DNA of 64,000 nt from Okapia johnstoni (taxonomy: Eukaryota; Chordata; Mammalia; Artiodactyla; Giraffidae), in assembly GCA_024291935.2 (NCBI GenBank), contig CM044318.1, positions 85,017,501 to 85,081,500 on the forward strand. Direction: 5' to 3'. Positions 35,173-45,859 of this stretch are shown here, piece after piece. A program made the translations under genes and the position numbers. Below the pieces are notes generated by a model. It was not told the origin of the DNA. It searched no databases and worked only from the letters and a program-made list of their open reading frames with translations. Position 1 is the first letter of the stretch. Every line of letters begins with the position of its first letter.

Positions 35173-35348
35173 GCATATAAGAGCCATTTGGAAAATATTC
35201 ATTTACTGAGTTATGCAGATCTTGCAAATGTCAACATATTATCCTTATACAATATTTTGAAATTATACTTAGTAATTTCTACCTATCTCATTATAAATGT
35301 CTCAAAGTTTGGGAAAGCTATCAAGGTCCTGTTAGTAGAAACAACCTC

Positions 35349-35423
35349 GGTTTGCCTGGGACTGTTCCAATTTTAGCACTGAAATCCCTGCATCCCAGGA
35401 AACTCCACAGCTCCAGGCAAACC
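35349..35423. repeat. Small element with terminal inverted repeats
   Basis: 'ggtttgcctgggac' (35,349-35,362) faces 'gctccaggcaaacc' (35,410-35,423), which match as inverted repeats at 12 of 14 positions across a 75-bp unit. It may be a short non-autonomous DNA transposon inside the larger hAT-like element. Family not assigned. Confidence 0.45.
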
Positions 35424-36876
35424 AACACGTTGGACCAATAACTGGTGAATGCAAGCCTTCCAAAATTTTCAGTTTTGCTTAAAAGCTTGACATTTATCAT
35501 TGGCAATAAATATTCTCAGTGATTTTCCTTGAAATGACAGGTTTATTTTATTATTCTTTTGAAAAATGTCTGCTAAATACCCAGCTTGGAAAAACCGTAA
35601 CTTGTCTGTCAGTTTTTCAAGTAAAATAGCAATTCATGAAAAAAAGGGGCCTAGTTCATTTTGTATCGCCAACAATCACAAAAGTACTCTCCTTTGAGTC
35701 AATTACTAGACTTCAGTATTCAACAGAAATGCTTTACACATATTTCTTATTTTGCCATACAGAATATTTATTAAAAGACAAATAAAATTATTATTTTTTA
35801 CTCATCAAATATATTTTTAAGTGAAACTATCAGTTTGTTTCAAAGTATGTGGCATTAAAGTATGTAATGACTACTGATACAGTTTGGTGTTACTATGCTA
35901 ATTCAAAGGGCACCAACAATTTTATTCACTGTTAGTTTTACATCATCAATAAAAAATAACAACACAGTAAAAAGGTAGTGAATATTGTATTGTTTTAGTA
36001 CTATTATGAAAATACTTTTGACTTCATTGGGCACCTAAATTCCCTGTGTACCTCCCAGGTTCACAGAAGATACTTTGAGAACGGATGCCCTAAATACTCA
36101 TATGAAGACCCTAAAAATAAAAAGTAAATTGGGCCCAAAGAAATGAAAAAAAGAACTTAAGAATTCAGTACTGGGGTAAGTAGCAAATTTGAGAAAGCAG
36201 AAAGAGAAAGAAGAGCAAGGTAAGAGCGTAAACCAGCTAAATATAAAACAAAAGCGGCAGAAAATAAACACAGCCTGAAGCTGACTTTTTGAAAAACCTA
36301 ACAAAATATACACATAGATAAGGTGAGACTGATCAAGAAAAAGGAAGGCAACAATACTAACACCAGGAACAAAAACAAAAAAAGGCCATCTATGTATATA
36401 TTATAGATGTTAAGAAGATGATATTCTGAACAACTTCGTGTCAACACATTTGGAGAATTTAGGTGGAATCTATCACTGAAACATACAGAACTGACTCAAG
36501 AAGAAATAGAAAATCTGAAATGCTTGGTATGTATTAAAAAATTAAACTTGTAGTTCAAACACATCCCACAAAGGAAAACCCAACGTCTAAATGACTTCTT
36601 TGCTGAATTCTTCTGAGTATTTAAGAAAGAAATGGTGCCTACCTTAATTTTTTTCAAAGCTTAGCAAAAGAGAAATCAGCCTCTCAATTTATTTTTCAAA
36701 ACCAATATAATCTTCACATCAACATTTGATAAGGGCCTTATGAAAAAGAAAAAGTACAGGTCTAATAACTCGGAAGCAAATTTGCCAAATATTAACAAAC
36801 CAAATCTGGTATGAAAGAAAAAGGCAAATGCATCACATTTCCATGGGGTTTATTTTAGGAATGCAATGTTGGTATA

Positions 36877-37103
36877 GGGCTTCCCAGGAGGTGGTAGTGG
36901 CAAAGAGTCTCCTTGCCAATGTAGGAGATGCAAGAGACATGAGTACGATCCCTGGGTCAGAAAGATCCCCTGAAGAAGGAAAAGACAAACCACTCCAGTA
37001 TTCTTGCCTGGGAAATCTCATGTACAGAAGTGTTTGGGAGGCTACAGTCCATGGGGCTGCAAAGAGTCAAACATAACTGAGTGACTTTCACTATCACTTT
37101 CAT
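36877..37103 (+). mobile_element. Bov-tA SINE
   Basis: 'gggcttcccaggaggtggta' head, 'ccactccagtattcttgcct' and an 'actttcactatcactttc' tail. It interrupts L1 ORF2. Confidence 0.92.
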
Positions 37104-37515
37104 AACAGCATTAAGAATCACATAACTAGGAACAAATCTACGAAAGATGTACAGTGTCTGCACGGAAAACAGCAAATCACTGAAAGAAATTACCGAAGAT
37201 TGAAATGAGTGTACATCTCTGCCATGAGCAGTGATTAACAGACTCAAGGGCGTAATTATGTCAGTTCCCTAGAGAGCCGATAAAACCCCAGTCTTGAAAT
37301 CCTGAGGCATTTTGAGTGTAAAGTTGACGAACTGATTTTAACATTTATATGGAAATGGAAAGGACAATCTTGAAGTTAAAAAATGTATTAGACTTTAATG
37401 AGAGAAAAATGTATTACCCCAATCAATTATGAAAACTCATGATGAAAGGACAGAATAAAGAATCCAGGCACACAAGCATATTCAATTATACGATATATGT
37501 ACATATACAGCAGTG

Positions 37516-37734
37516 GAAAAGTGAAAGTGTTAGTCCCTTAGTTGTGTCCAACTCTTTGCTACACCATGGACTATAGCCTGCCAGGCTCCTCTGCCCATGG
37601 GATTCTCCAGGCAGGAATACTCCAGGCAAGTGGGTTGCCATTTCCTTCTCTAGGGGATCTTCCTGATCCAGGTATCAAACTCAGATCTCCTACATTGCAG
37701 GCATGCTTTACTGTCTGAGTCACCAGAGAAGCCC
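37516..37734 (-). mobile_element. Bov-tA SINE with perfect 15-bp target-site duplication
   Basis: Antisense copy bounded on both sides by 'acatatacagcagtg' (37,501-37,515 and 37,735-37,749). The body contains a small local duplication around 'ctccaggca' (37,605-37,628). Confidence 0.97.
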
Positions 37735-38110
37735 ACATATACAGCAGTGCTGTTTCTAATTACCAAAACTTGGGGGAAACCCACAGATATCCACCAACAG
37801 TAGGACACATAATAATATTGTGATACTTCCATGTAGTAGAATATTATATTGCAGTGAAAACAAACAAGTATTGCTATATACATGGATAGATCTTGTAGAA
37901 ATGTTGTTGAGCTAAAAAGCAAGATGCAATATACATGAGTGGATGAAATGTAATTTCAGACATTGGAAGTTTTAAAACAGGTAAAATTGAACTGTGATGA
38001 TAGATGTCAGAATGGTGGTTGCCTTCGGCAGAGTGGTGACTGTAAGGGACTATGAGGAAGGCTTCCATTGTCTGGTACCATTTCATATCTCAACAAGGAG
38101 AAACACAGTG

Positions 38111-38457
38111 AGATTAAATGTTGTGAGCACCAAGATGGGAGGTGCTCATGGTGGGGTCCTCAGGGAACCACTCAGGCTGACGGGAGAGAGGTGATGAGGA
38201 ATAGACAAGGTGGGAGAAGTTCGTGATGAAAAGTGAACAAGGATGAGGTCTTGGATACAAGCACAAGACATGGAAGCATAGAAATGTCACTGACGATCTC
38301 ACTCTCATTAAACTCCTGGAGTAGGATAAGGCGATGCTTAAATGTGAATGTTTAATCCTAGCAAGAGAAGACCAGGGATCCCATAATAAAAGACAAGGGG
38401 TCCTGGAATAAAGCAAGTACAATTATGGAAGATGAAATATTAGAAAAAGAGAAATAT
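38111..38457. other. Unique sequence between L1 and BovB
   Basis: No repeat or coding frame recognised. Confidence 0.35.
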
Positions 38458-39056
38458 CTTAGTAATGCTTCAGTTCAGTTCACTTCAGTGACTCAGTCGT
38501 GTCTGATTCTTTGCGACCCCATGAATTGCAGCACGCCAAGCCTCCCTGTCCATCACCAACTCCCAGAGTTTACCCAAACTCATGTCCATCAAGTCGGTGA
38601 TGCCATCCAACCATCTCATCCTCTGTCGTCCCCCTCTCCTCCTGCCCTCAGTCTTTCCCAGCATCAGGGGCTTTTCCAATGAGTCAGCTCTTTGCATGAG
38701 GTGGCCCAAGTATTGGAGTTTCAGCTTCAACATCAGTCCTTCCAATGAACACCCAGGACTGATTTCCTTTAGGATGGACTGGTTGGATTTCCTTGCAGTC
38801 CAAGGGACTCTCAAGAGTCTTCTCCAACACCACAGTTCAAACGCATCAATTCTTCAGACCTCAGCTTTCTTTATAGTCCAACTCTCACATCCATACATGA
38901 CCACTGGAAAAACCATAGCCTTGACTAGATGGACCTTTGTTGGCAAAGTAATGCCTCTGCTTTTTAATATGCTGTCTAGGTTGGTCATAACTTTCCTTCC
39001 AAGGAGTCAGCGTCTTTTAATTTCATGGCTGCAATCACCATCTGCAGTGATTTTGG

Positions 39057-39264
39057 GCTTCCCTGGTGGCTCAGAGGGTAAAGCGTCTGCTTGCAATGCG
39101 GGAGACCTGAGTTCGATCCCTGGGTCAGGAAGATCCCCTGGAGAAGGAAATGGCAACCCACTCCAGTACTCTTGCCTGGAAAATCCCATGGACAGAGAAG
39201 CCTGGTAGGTTACAGTCCATGGGGTCACGAAGAGTCAGACATGACTGAGCAACTTCACATTCAC
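39057..39264 (+). mobile_element. Bov-tA SINE between 79-bp direct repeats
   Basis: A typical full-length Bov-tA ('gcttccctggtggctcagag' to 'gagcaacttcacattcac'). The BovB segment before it (38,978-39,056) is repeated directly after it (39,265-39,343) with two differences in 79 positions. Confidence 0.95.
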
Positions 39265-40092
39265 AGGTTGGTCATAACTTTCCTTCCAAGGAGTAAGCGT
39301 CTTTTAATTTCATGGCTGAAATCACCATCTGCAGTGATTTTGGAGCTCAAAAAAATAAAGTCTGCCACTGTTTCCACTGTTTTCCCATCTATTTCCCATG
39401 AAGTGATGGGAATAGATGCCATGATCTTAGTTTTCTGAATGTTGAGCTTTAAGACAACTTTTTCACTCTCCTCTTTCACTTTCATCAAGAGGCTTTTTAG
39501 TTCCTCTTTACTTTCTGCCATAAGGGTGGTGTCATCTGCATATCTGTGCTTATTGATATTTCTCCCAGCAATCTTGATTCCAGCTTGTGTTTCTTCCAGC
39601 CCAGCGTTTCTCATGATGTACTCTGCATATAAGTTAAATAAGCAGGGTGACAATATACAGCCTTGATGTACTCCTTTCCCAATTTGGAATCAGTCTGTTG
39701 TACCATGTCCAGTTCTAACTGTTGCTTCCTGACCTGAATACAGGTTTCTCAAGAGACAGGTCAGATGGTCTGGTATTCCCACCTCTTTCAGAATTTTCCA
39801 TGGTTTATTGTGATCCACACAGTCAAAGGCTTTGGCATAGTCAATAAAGCAGAAATAGATGTTTTTCTGGAACTCTCTTGCTTTTTCGATGATCCAGTAG
39901 ATGTTGGCAATTTGATCTCTGGTTCCTCTGCCTTTTCTGAAACCAGCTTGAACATCTGGAAGTTCACAGTTCACGTATTGCTGAAGCCTGGCTTGGAGAA
40001 TTTTGAGCATTACTTTACTAGCGTGTGAGATGAGTGCAATTGTGCGGTAGTTTGAGCATTCTTTGGCATTGCCTTTCTTTGGGATTGGAATG
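39265..40092 (-). pseudogene. BovB reverse transcriptase ORF remnant
   Basis: Minus-strand remains of the BovB (RTE-clade LINE) polymerase, which copies its own RNA at a nicked target. Motif A is readable as FIDYAKAFD at 39,822-39,848. The catalytic YADD box follows at 39,531-39,542, so both metal-binding aspartate motifs survive. The frame is open from the truncation point down to 39,693. It meets one nonsense codon at 39,690-39,692, where the consensus has tryptophan (TGG to TGA). It then continues in the same frame to the duplicated segment and the Bov-tA. Past the SINE the C-terminal part (38,485-38,980) is still recognisable. The endonuclease half is absent through 5' truncation, so the copy cannot move on its own. 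This is a transposon gene, not a host gene. Confidence 0.9.
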
Positions 40093-40104
40093 CTTAGTAA
40101 TGCT

Positions 40105-41580
40105 AAATAGAGTAATGCTAGAAAGTATAGTTTTCCAACGTGTTGCTAAAACATATCCTAAGTTATAAAGAGCATCATTTGCATGCTGTAAAAGGAGAGC
40201 TCACAGGTCAGTGTTCCTCACATTCCATGTTAAATTGACGGCCACACACCCTGGTTTACAAGTGATTTACCCACCTCTTCCCTTCTCCTTATTGTTATTA
40301 ATGACTCTTTTCAATGTATAGTTTAAGAGGATATGTAACTGACAATGCTGTGAGTTCAGTTTTTTAATGCCAATTAAAAGATGCCACATCAATTATTCTT
40401 CCAACCTCTTACCAACTTAATCCTCAAAACTATCCTCCATGCTAGAGTCAGTCTTACTGCTCCAGAAAAACGTGAGCAAACAAGGTAACAGGCAGAGCGT
40501 GTAAGAAGCTGTGCTGACATGCAGCAACACACACGTGACTGCGGTGCCCAAGTGGTACTGACCACAACCCATCAGCTATGGTGGGATGTGATGGCCACAT
40601 TTCAGTGGATGGATTCTTCCTCTACAGCCCAGATCTGTGGTAGGGGAATCCCACTTTCTTCCTCATTTTGTGTAAAAAACATTGTGTATTCCTCTGCTTT
40701 CAGAGCAACCAAGTACTGTTGTGTAATAGCAATGAAATCCATACCTAAAATGATTAACATCTGAAGCCAAATTCCTCCTGCTCAGAGGAGGGAATTTAGA
40801 CCTTGTTCTCCAATTACTGCAGCTCAGTGCTATTTGCTGAACTTATAGGCAGAAAATATTCATTTCAGATGCAGCCAAAAAGGCCAGTCTACCATGTTTA
40901 TAACGGTGTTCTTTTCCCCTGTGGGTACTTGAAAAGGAAAACATTTTGATAAAACCTTTAAAAGTCCTTACCCACAGCTCTCTAAAACCTGACAGAAATG
41001 AGCAATGGGCTCCTTCACCAATGAGAAGCCTGCATTTGGGGCCCCAGTTCCCAGAGGAGCAGAGATGCCTGGGGAGGACCAGGTGCCCTCCCGTGGGACT
41101 CAGGCATCCTCAGAGTAGAGCGGCTGGCGGAACTGAAGTGGGGTTGAGCGTGTGCCATTAGCGTCTGTAAGTCTGTACTTGAACTGCCCTTTGTTCTGCG
41201 GGGTGTATTTCACCCATAATAGACTATGTTGACTTCAAAGCAGCCCCTTGCTTGTGGGGTGATAGGCTAGGAGAATGGAGCTCATTAGCAGTCCTCCCTT
41301 TCAAATGGAAATTGTCCTGCCTTTATGGAAGGAGAGTGGAGAGCCCTTGGTAGAATTAACTGCTTCCTCTTTTCTCTCTGCGACTCTGTGGGTCCGGCTT
41401 GCTTCTGGACAGAGACAGGGAGAGAGCTGGAGAGAGAAATTAAAGGGATATTCACATCACTCATCCCCTTCGCACAAGCTGAACATAGGTCAACCAGAGA
41501 TACTCAGAGACCACTCAGTCCCACAGGATTGGTCCCCCAAGTGATCATGTAAGAAGATGATGTTCTCGGATGTCAATCAC
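40105..41580. other. Unique sequence, possible MIR trace
   Basis: AT-rich at first, then mixed. A faint antisense MIR similarity lies at about 40,405-40,500 ('cttaatcctcaaaactatcc'). No gene seen. Confidence 0.35.
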
Positions 41581-44174
41581 TTGACCACTTTGTGCATACA
41601 CACATGTGAGCAGGCGCACACACTCAGTGGACAGAGCTGAAGGATGGCCACATCCTTTCCATACTGAGACCTCCCTCAGTGGCTTCTTGCACTGTCCTTG
41701 GATTACCATTTGTTCCCAGGCTGCAAACCACAGCGAAAGCTCCAAGTCAAGGATGACAAGCTCCAAGTCAAGTGAGGGCAGACAGGCCTCCAGCAGAAGG
41801 CAGGGCAGGTGATCAGGGAGATGCTTTGGATTTGACAAGGCCTGGGTCAAACCGCTGCTCCAGGGGCAGCATCTGGGGGCTCTTCTCCCCACACGGCCGC
41901 GCCGTGGGCACCAGCCTCCGGGCTACCACCCAGGCCTCCTGTCCCCACGTCTCTCTCCCCAGGGGCCCTGTCCCTCCAGAGAAACGCCGCCTGGAGGAGG
42001 AGGGCTGCAGGCCCCAGGGCAGCGAAAAGGGAAGGGCATCAGACATCACTAGACCTACTGCAGCTGGGAGGGCAGACTCACCGGATAAGCATACCAGGGG
42101 CTGCGGAGGAATTTCAGGGACAGAGAAATGACATCTAATGCCTGAAGGGAAAAACCTGTAGCAATCTAAGGGATGTACTGCTGCCTGGCAGAACTTGGCA
42201 AGGCCCCCGGCCTTTCTCAATACGGGATATGTGTTAATGGATCCAAAATATTGAAAGCAAATATTGACTCCCACTCCTAAAAAGCCTTTAATTATTTATT
42301 TTGAATAATTTGATACTCAAGTAAATTAATGCTGAAGCATTTCTCTGTTTGTGCCAAATCAGTGCCTCTCAGTGGGAACTCAGTCCATCTTCGCAGGCAA
42401 GCGCACACTCTCAGTAGGCAGTCCATTTCTGCAGAGTGCCATTAAGTTAATTTCAAAAAGAACCAGTAAAGGTATATGGAGCAGGCAGTAATAGCATGGA
42501 AAATATCCAAAATTACTAGACCCAGCCACAGAACTTGGATACCATTTTCATGCACTAATAATTTGTAGTCTACGTATTGAAGGTAACTATAAACTGACTA
42601 CTTTCCGTGCTAAAGCAGTCAGGTAATTAAAAATACGCCGTTAGTTGTCTACCTTTCAACGTTGGGGAACAAAATGCCTTTTTCTTCTTTTGCTGGGTAA
42701 ATGCATCTTGCAGCCCATTCCCCAAAGCGACACTGAAGTCCCATGTCACAGAGATGGTCTCTGTGGCCTTGTTTTTGTTCGGGAGCATAAGGTGGATTTG
42801 CCATTGACCATGCCAGTGGGAGACGGAGATTCTCTGGGAAAGCTCCCGGGAAATCGGTTTCGTTTTAGATGAATTACTGTTAGGAATTTGTTAATAGGGT
42901 GATTCTGGATAAACTATGTGAAATTAAACATCCAACAACAAAAGGACCCCACTCACCAAAAACCATCATATGCTTTTGTTTGGCAGAGGGAGTGGGGATT
43001 AAAAAAAAATGGGCAGAAAAAAAAACCTGCTTGACAACATTTTTAACTTCTAAGCACAGGTAAAAAGAAGATGAAGCATTTGAAGTTTCTGTGAACCTCA
43101 TGTGTTGGAGCATTTCCCGCTGCTTCATGGATTTCCAGGAGAAATTACCTCTTTCAGTTCCATTTCATCCCCAACAGCCGCTGTTTAGGCTGTTTTCACG
43201 GGCTACCCATTTCTATAAGTCCCTAAAGAAAAGGGATCAATTTAACCAAGAAAGGTTTAAAAAAAGCAATCTTTTTACTATTCATGAAGGATATCAATAT
43301 TACAGCAACCAGACTCAACCAGAGCCATTGTTCCTTCCAACTCCTGGAGAAGGTGTAATTTTGACAGCAAAAAGCCATTTAACTATTCATTGAGTCTAAG
43401 CTACAACTACACAATTAGTCAAGTAATCTCTCCAAAGGACAGCAGCTTTGATCTTCAGAAGGAAGACATGTGAAAATGACAAAGGAGCCGGGCTCCCTTT
43501 TGGATTTTTCTGTATGACCTGGATTTACCTTAATTCAAAGAGGCTGATGAGCCCTGTAAGCATTGAGTTCATAGGAGGTGGCATCAGGGAGACTGTATCT
43601 TCAGACTCACAAAGTTGTGTGTCTGTCTAAGGCTCTTTCTAAAATTATCAGGTGGATTCAGAAATTCTCCAGGTAATTTACCCAAGAGAAATCCATTGCC
43701 TCATGCGGTTGTGACAGTCTCTGGAGAGGATCTCTCTTGGCATTTTAAAGAGGGAAGAATAGAGGCCTTGAAACCAAGGAGTAGGAGGCTCAAAGTGGGT
43801 TCTCAGCCCCACATGTGTGCCCCAGACACAGACAGGTCTTCCCATCGCCACATCTGAAGTCTCCTCCTCGCTGGCTTTTCTCTTGGTCTGGCCCACCTCG
43901 TTTCCTTCTGGTCAACCACAGAGTGGTCCTCCGCTCACCCAGAGCCAAAACCTCAACAGAAGCAGACCAGGGGATGTGTCAGGCCACCGCGGGATGCATT
44001 TTCTAAGGCTCCTTCTGCTCTTGTCCTCCGGTTCTCCCTGATGAATCGGCCTACAAGATAAAATCACCCGGAGTATCACAGTCTATAGTTTGCAGTTGGG
44101 GATGTGCTTGGGTTGCGTTCCTGGGTGCAGCTTCTGCAGCTACTCCCCGCCCCCCCCCGCCCCCGCCAGAAAGC
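41581..44174. other. Unique sequence, no gene supported
   Basis: GC-rich at 41,770-42,130 and AT-rich at 42,280-42,660. Frames of up to 153 codons (41,813-42,274 minus) show no recognisable domain. A C-rich run with G-quadruplex potential on the minus strand sits at 44,144-44,167. Confidence 0.35.
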
Positions 44175-44275
44175 CCACAGAACTATCCGCTCTATGAATG
44201 AGGAAACGTGGGAGACTTCCCCAGGTCCCAAAGCCAGAGGGACTCAGCAGCCAGCTGAAGACTCATCCAGAGCCC
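44175..44275 (-). mobile_element. Possible MIR SINE fragment
   Basis: 'atgaatgaggaaacgtggga' followed by 'cccaggtcccaaagcca' resembles the antisense MIR core; diverged. Confidence 0.4.
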
Positions 44276-45788
44276 GGCCAAACTCTACACACAAAGCCGG
44301 GACCCAGAGCTGGGGAAGACAGGATGGCGAGGAGGAGTCAGAGGGTGGAGGCAGAATCCCCCCACCCCCCACCGCCCCTGTCCCAGTGGCAGAGAAGGGC
44401 AGCTGCCTCCAGGATTTGAGCTCAAAAGCCTCGAAAGGCCTCCTTGTCAAAATCTCATCTTCGATCAAGGCCTGATGCTGAAGCAGAAATCCCCATCTCT
44501 CCATTCCCTCCCTTGGGCGAAAGTAGCTTGTCTGAAAAGTGTTACATTGGAGGGAAAGCCATTAACTCGGGATCCCCCATTAGCCCACATTTCCAAATTT
44601 GCACTCAGCAGGACCAAGAAGGAATGGCATTTAGTACTGGAGCATCTGGATCAGAGAGAGGGAAGGGAGGGAGGAGCCCGGAGTAGTCATGGTGAGAAAT
44701 AGGGCAAAGGGAACCTTCTCTAGGAATTGGGAAGCCCTGAGCAGGTGCAGAGTGCCTGCACTGGGTCGAGGATGAAGGATACAGAGAGAGAGGTGGGCAA
44801 AAGGAGATGTGCAGAGAGGTGCCAGGGGCCGAGAGAACCAAAGGGGCTCCTTCCCCAGGCGTTTATAAGGAGGCTTCGCGGACAAGCCGAGACAACAGAT
44901 GCCATCTTGGTCCAGCGTGTGCTTCTGGAGATGCACAGCAGGCGGTGGGGATCAGAGGTGAAACTCGCCAGCACCCTGCCCTGGAACACGGCGCCACCAT
45001 CAGACCCCAGACCTGGGCACCCCCAGGATCAGGAGATAAACTGCTGGGGTGTATCTTCTTCTGTCTCCCTAGTGCAAAGCACACCCCCACCCCGGGCAAA
45101 GAAAGATAGTGAGGAATCCTTCATGTAAAACCTTTGGGTGCCATTCCACGGAGGATGACCCCAAGTTATTCCTGAAGGACATTTGCTGAGGGCCTTTCAA
45201 GCAGCTACACTGGAAGCCAACTCACCAGATGTTGAAGTTTGGCTGAGAAACAAACCCTCCCCTTTCCCAGGCATGCGACCCATGACCTACGAGAAGCAGG
45301 GGCCCAAAGTCCTCCCGGTGGGAGTGTGGGGTGGGCACAGGGTTGGGTTTCAGTCTGAGTTGTTGGCTTCCTGAGATCTCATCCTATCAGTGCTCAGGCA
45401 AAACTTACAAAAATATTCCTTGCAGACTCATTGAGGACCCCTGGATTAAACCCAAACTTGGGAGCCAAGAAATCCATTTGCAAATAAAATGAAGTTCTGA
45501 GACACAGTGCACATGTGTAGCGTGTGAACTCAGAGTGTGGAAACTCAGAGCTGAATTATGCAAACTCCCATCCAGTGGAACTCCAAGAAACGCGTGCCAG
45601 GGTTCATGACATGTGAGGGTTTGTAACTTCTTTTTCTATAATACATTTCACACAAATTGTACCCCGACTTGCTTTGCCGAGTTAAATAATACAGTTACAT
45701 ACCCTATGAGAATTCACCCAGAGTTAACATACTAGAATATTCTGGTCCCATAATATATGAAGTCAATCTTTGGCTTCCTATAGGATTC

Positions 45789-45790
<2 letters not shown>
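44276..45790. other. Unique sequence, no gene supported
   Basis: Several overlapping frames of 80-130 codons occur on both strands (44,475-45,128) without recognisable domains. C-rich runs at 44,358-44,385. Confidence 0.35.

Positions 45791-45841
<51 letters not shown>
45791..45841. repeat. (CA)n microsatellite, uninterrupted
   Basis: 51 bases of perfect CA dinucleotide followed by a degenerate CA tail to about 45,855. The longest perfect microsatellite in the window. Confidence 0.95.
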
Positions 45842-45843
<2 letters not shown>

Positions 45844-45859
45844 ATACACACACAGAGGA

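Larger units (their letters stand above)
34051..36087. mobile_element. hAT-like DNA transposon inserted in L1
   Basis: The left end 'caaatgccctttaactttt' and right end 'tactttgagaacggatg' are diverged copies of a 'cagNggttctcaa' type hAT terminus facing each other. The L1 target reads 'atctaagc' at the left (34,043-34,050) and 'ccctaaat' at the right (36,088-36,095). This is the expected 8-bp duplication, now matching at the central CTAA only. The interior (about 1.5 kb once Bov-A2 and Bov-tA are removed) matches a family I remember as widespread in mammals but cannot name. No transposase frame is visible. Confidence 0.55.
30541..38110 (+). mobile_element. Large old L1 LINE, heavily nested
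   Basis: Blocks in L1 order on the plus strand: a 5'/ORF1-side region (to 31,480, e.g. 'gacatccaaataaaaactta' near 30,660), then from about 32,712 the ORF2 start and endonuclease region (e.g. 'catatcagacaaagttgact' near 33,145). ORF2 continues at 33,932-34,050 and 36,088-37,515 ('aagaagaaatagaaaatctg' near 36,498), and the 3' UTR lies at 37,750-38,110. No long frame survives. Intruders are an L1 reverse-transcriptase fragment (31,481-32,711), Bov-tA, CHR, an antisense L1 end, a hAT-like element, Bov-A2 and more Bov-tA. A hAT-like insertion inside it argues for great age. The outer boundaries are approximate. Confidence 0.65.
38470..40092 (-). mobile_element. 5'-truncated BovB LINE, 1.6 kb, split by Bov-tA
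   Basis: The longest BovB in the window. The 3' end (CAGTT repeats) is at 38,470, and the copy extends through the reverse-transcriptase ORF to 40,092. A 12-bp repeat 'cttagtaatgct' at 38,458-38,469 and 40,093-40,104 is the target-site duplication, which defines the element as a single 5'-truncated insertion. It contains a Bov-tA (39,057-39,264) flanked by a 79-bp duplicated BovB segment. Confidence 0.95.

Noticed and set aside
38485..38814. Conserved-looking peptide recurring at several places (also near 3,072, 47,704 and 49,519)
   Set aside because: It looked like a small gene family, but it is the C-terminal part of the BovB ORF present in each 3' fragment.
38582..39208. 208-codon plus-strand frame
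   Set aside because: It is the antisense of BovB fused to a Bov-tA translation. The true frame of BovB is on the minus strand.
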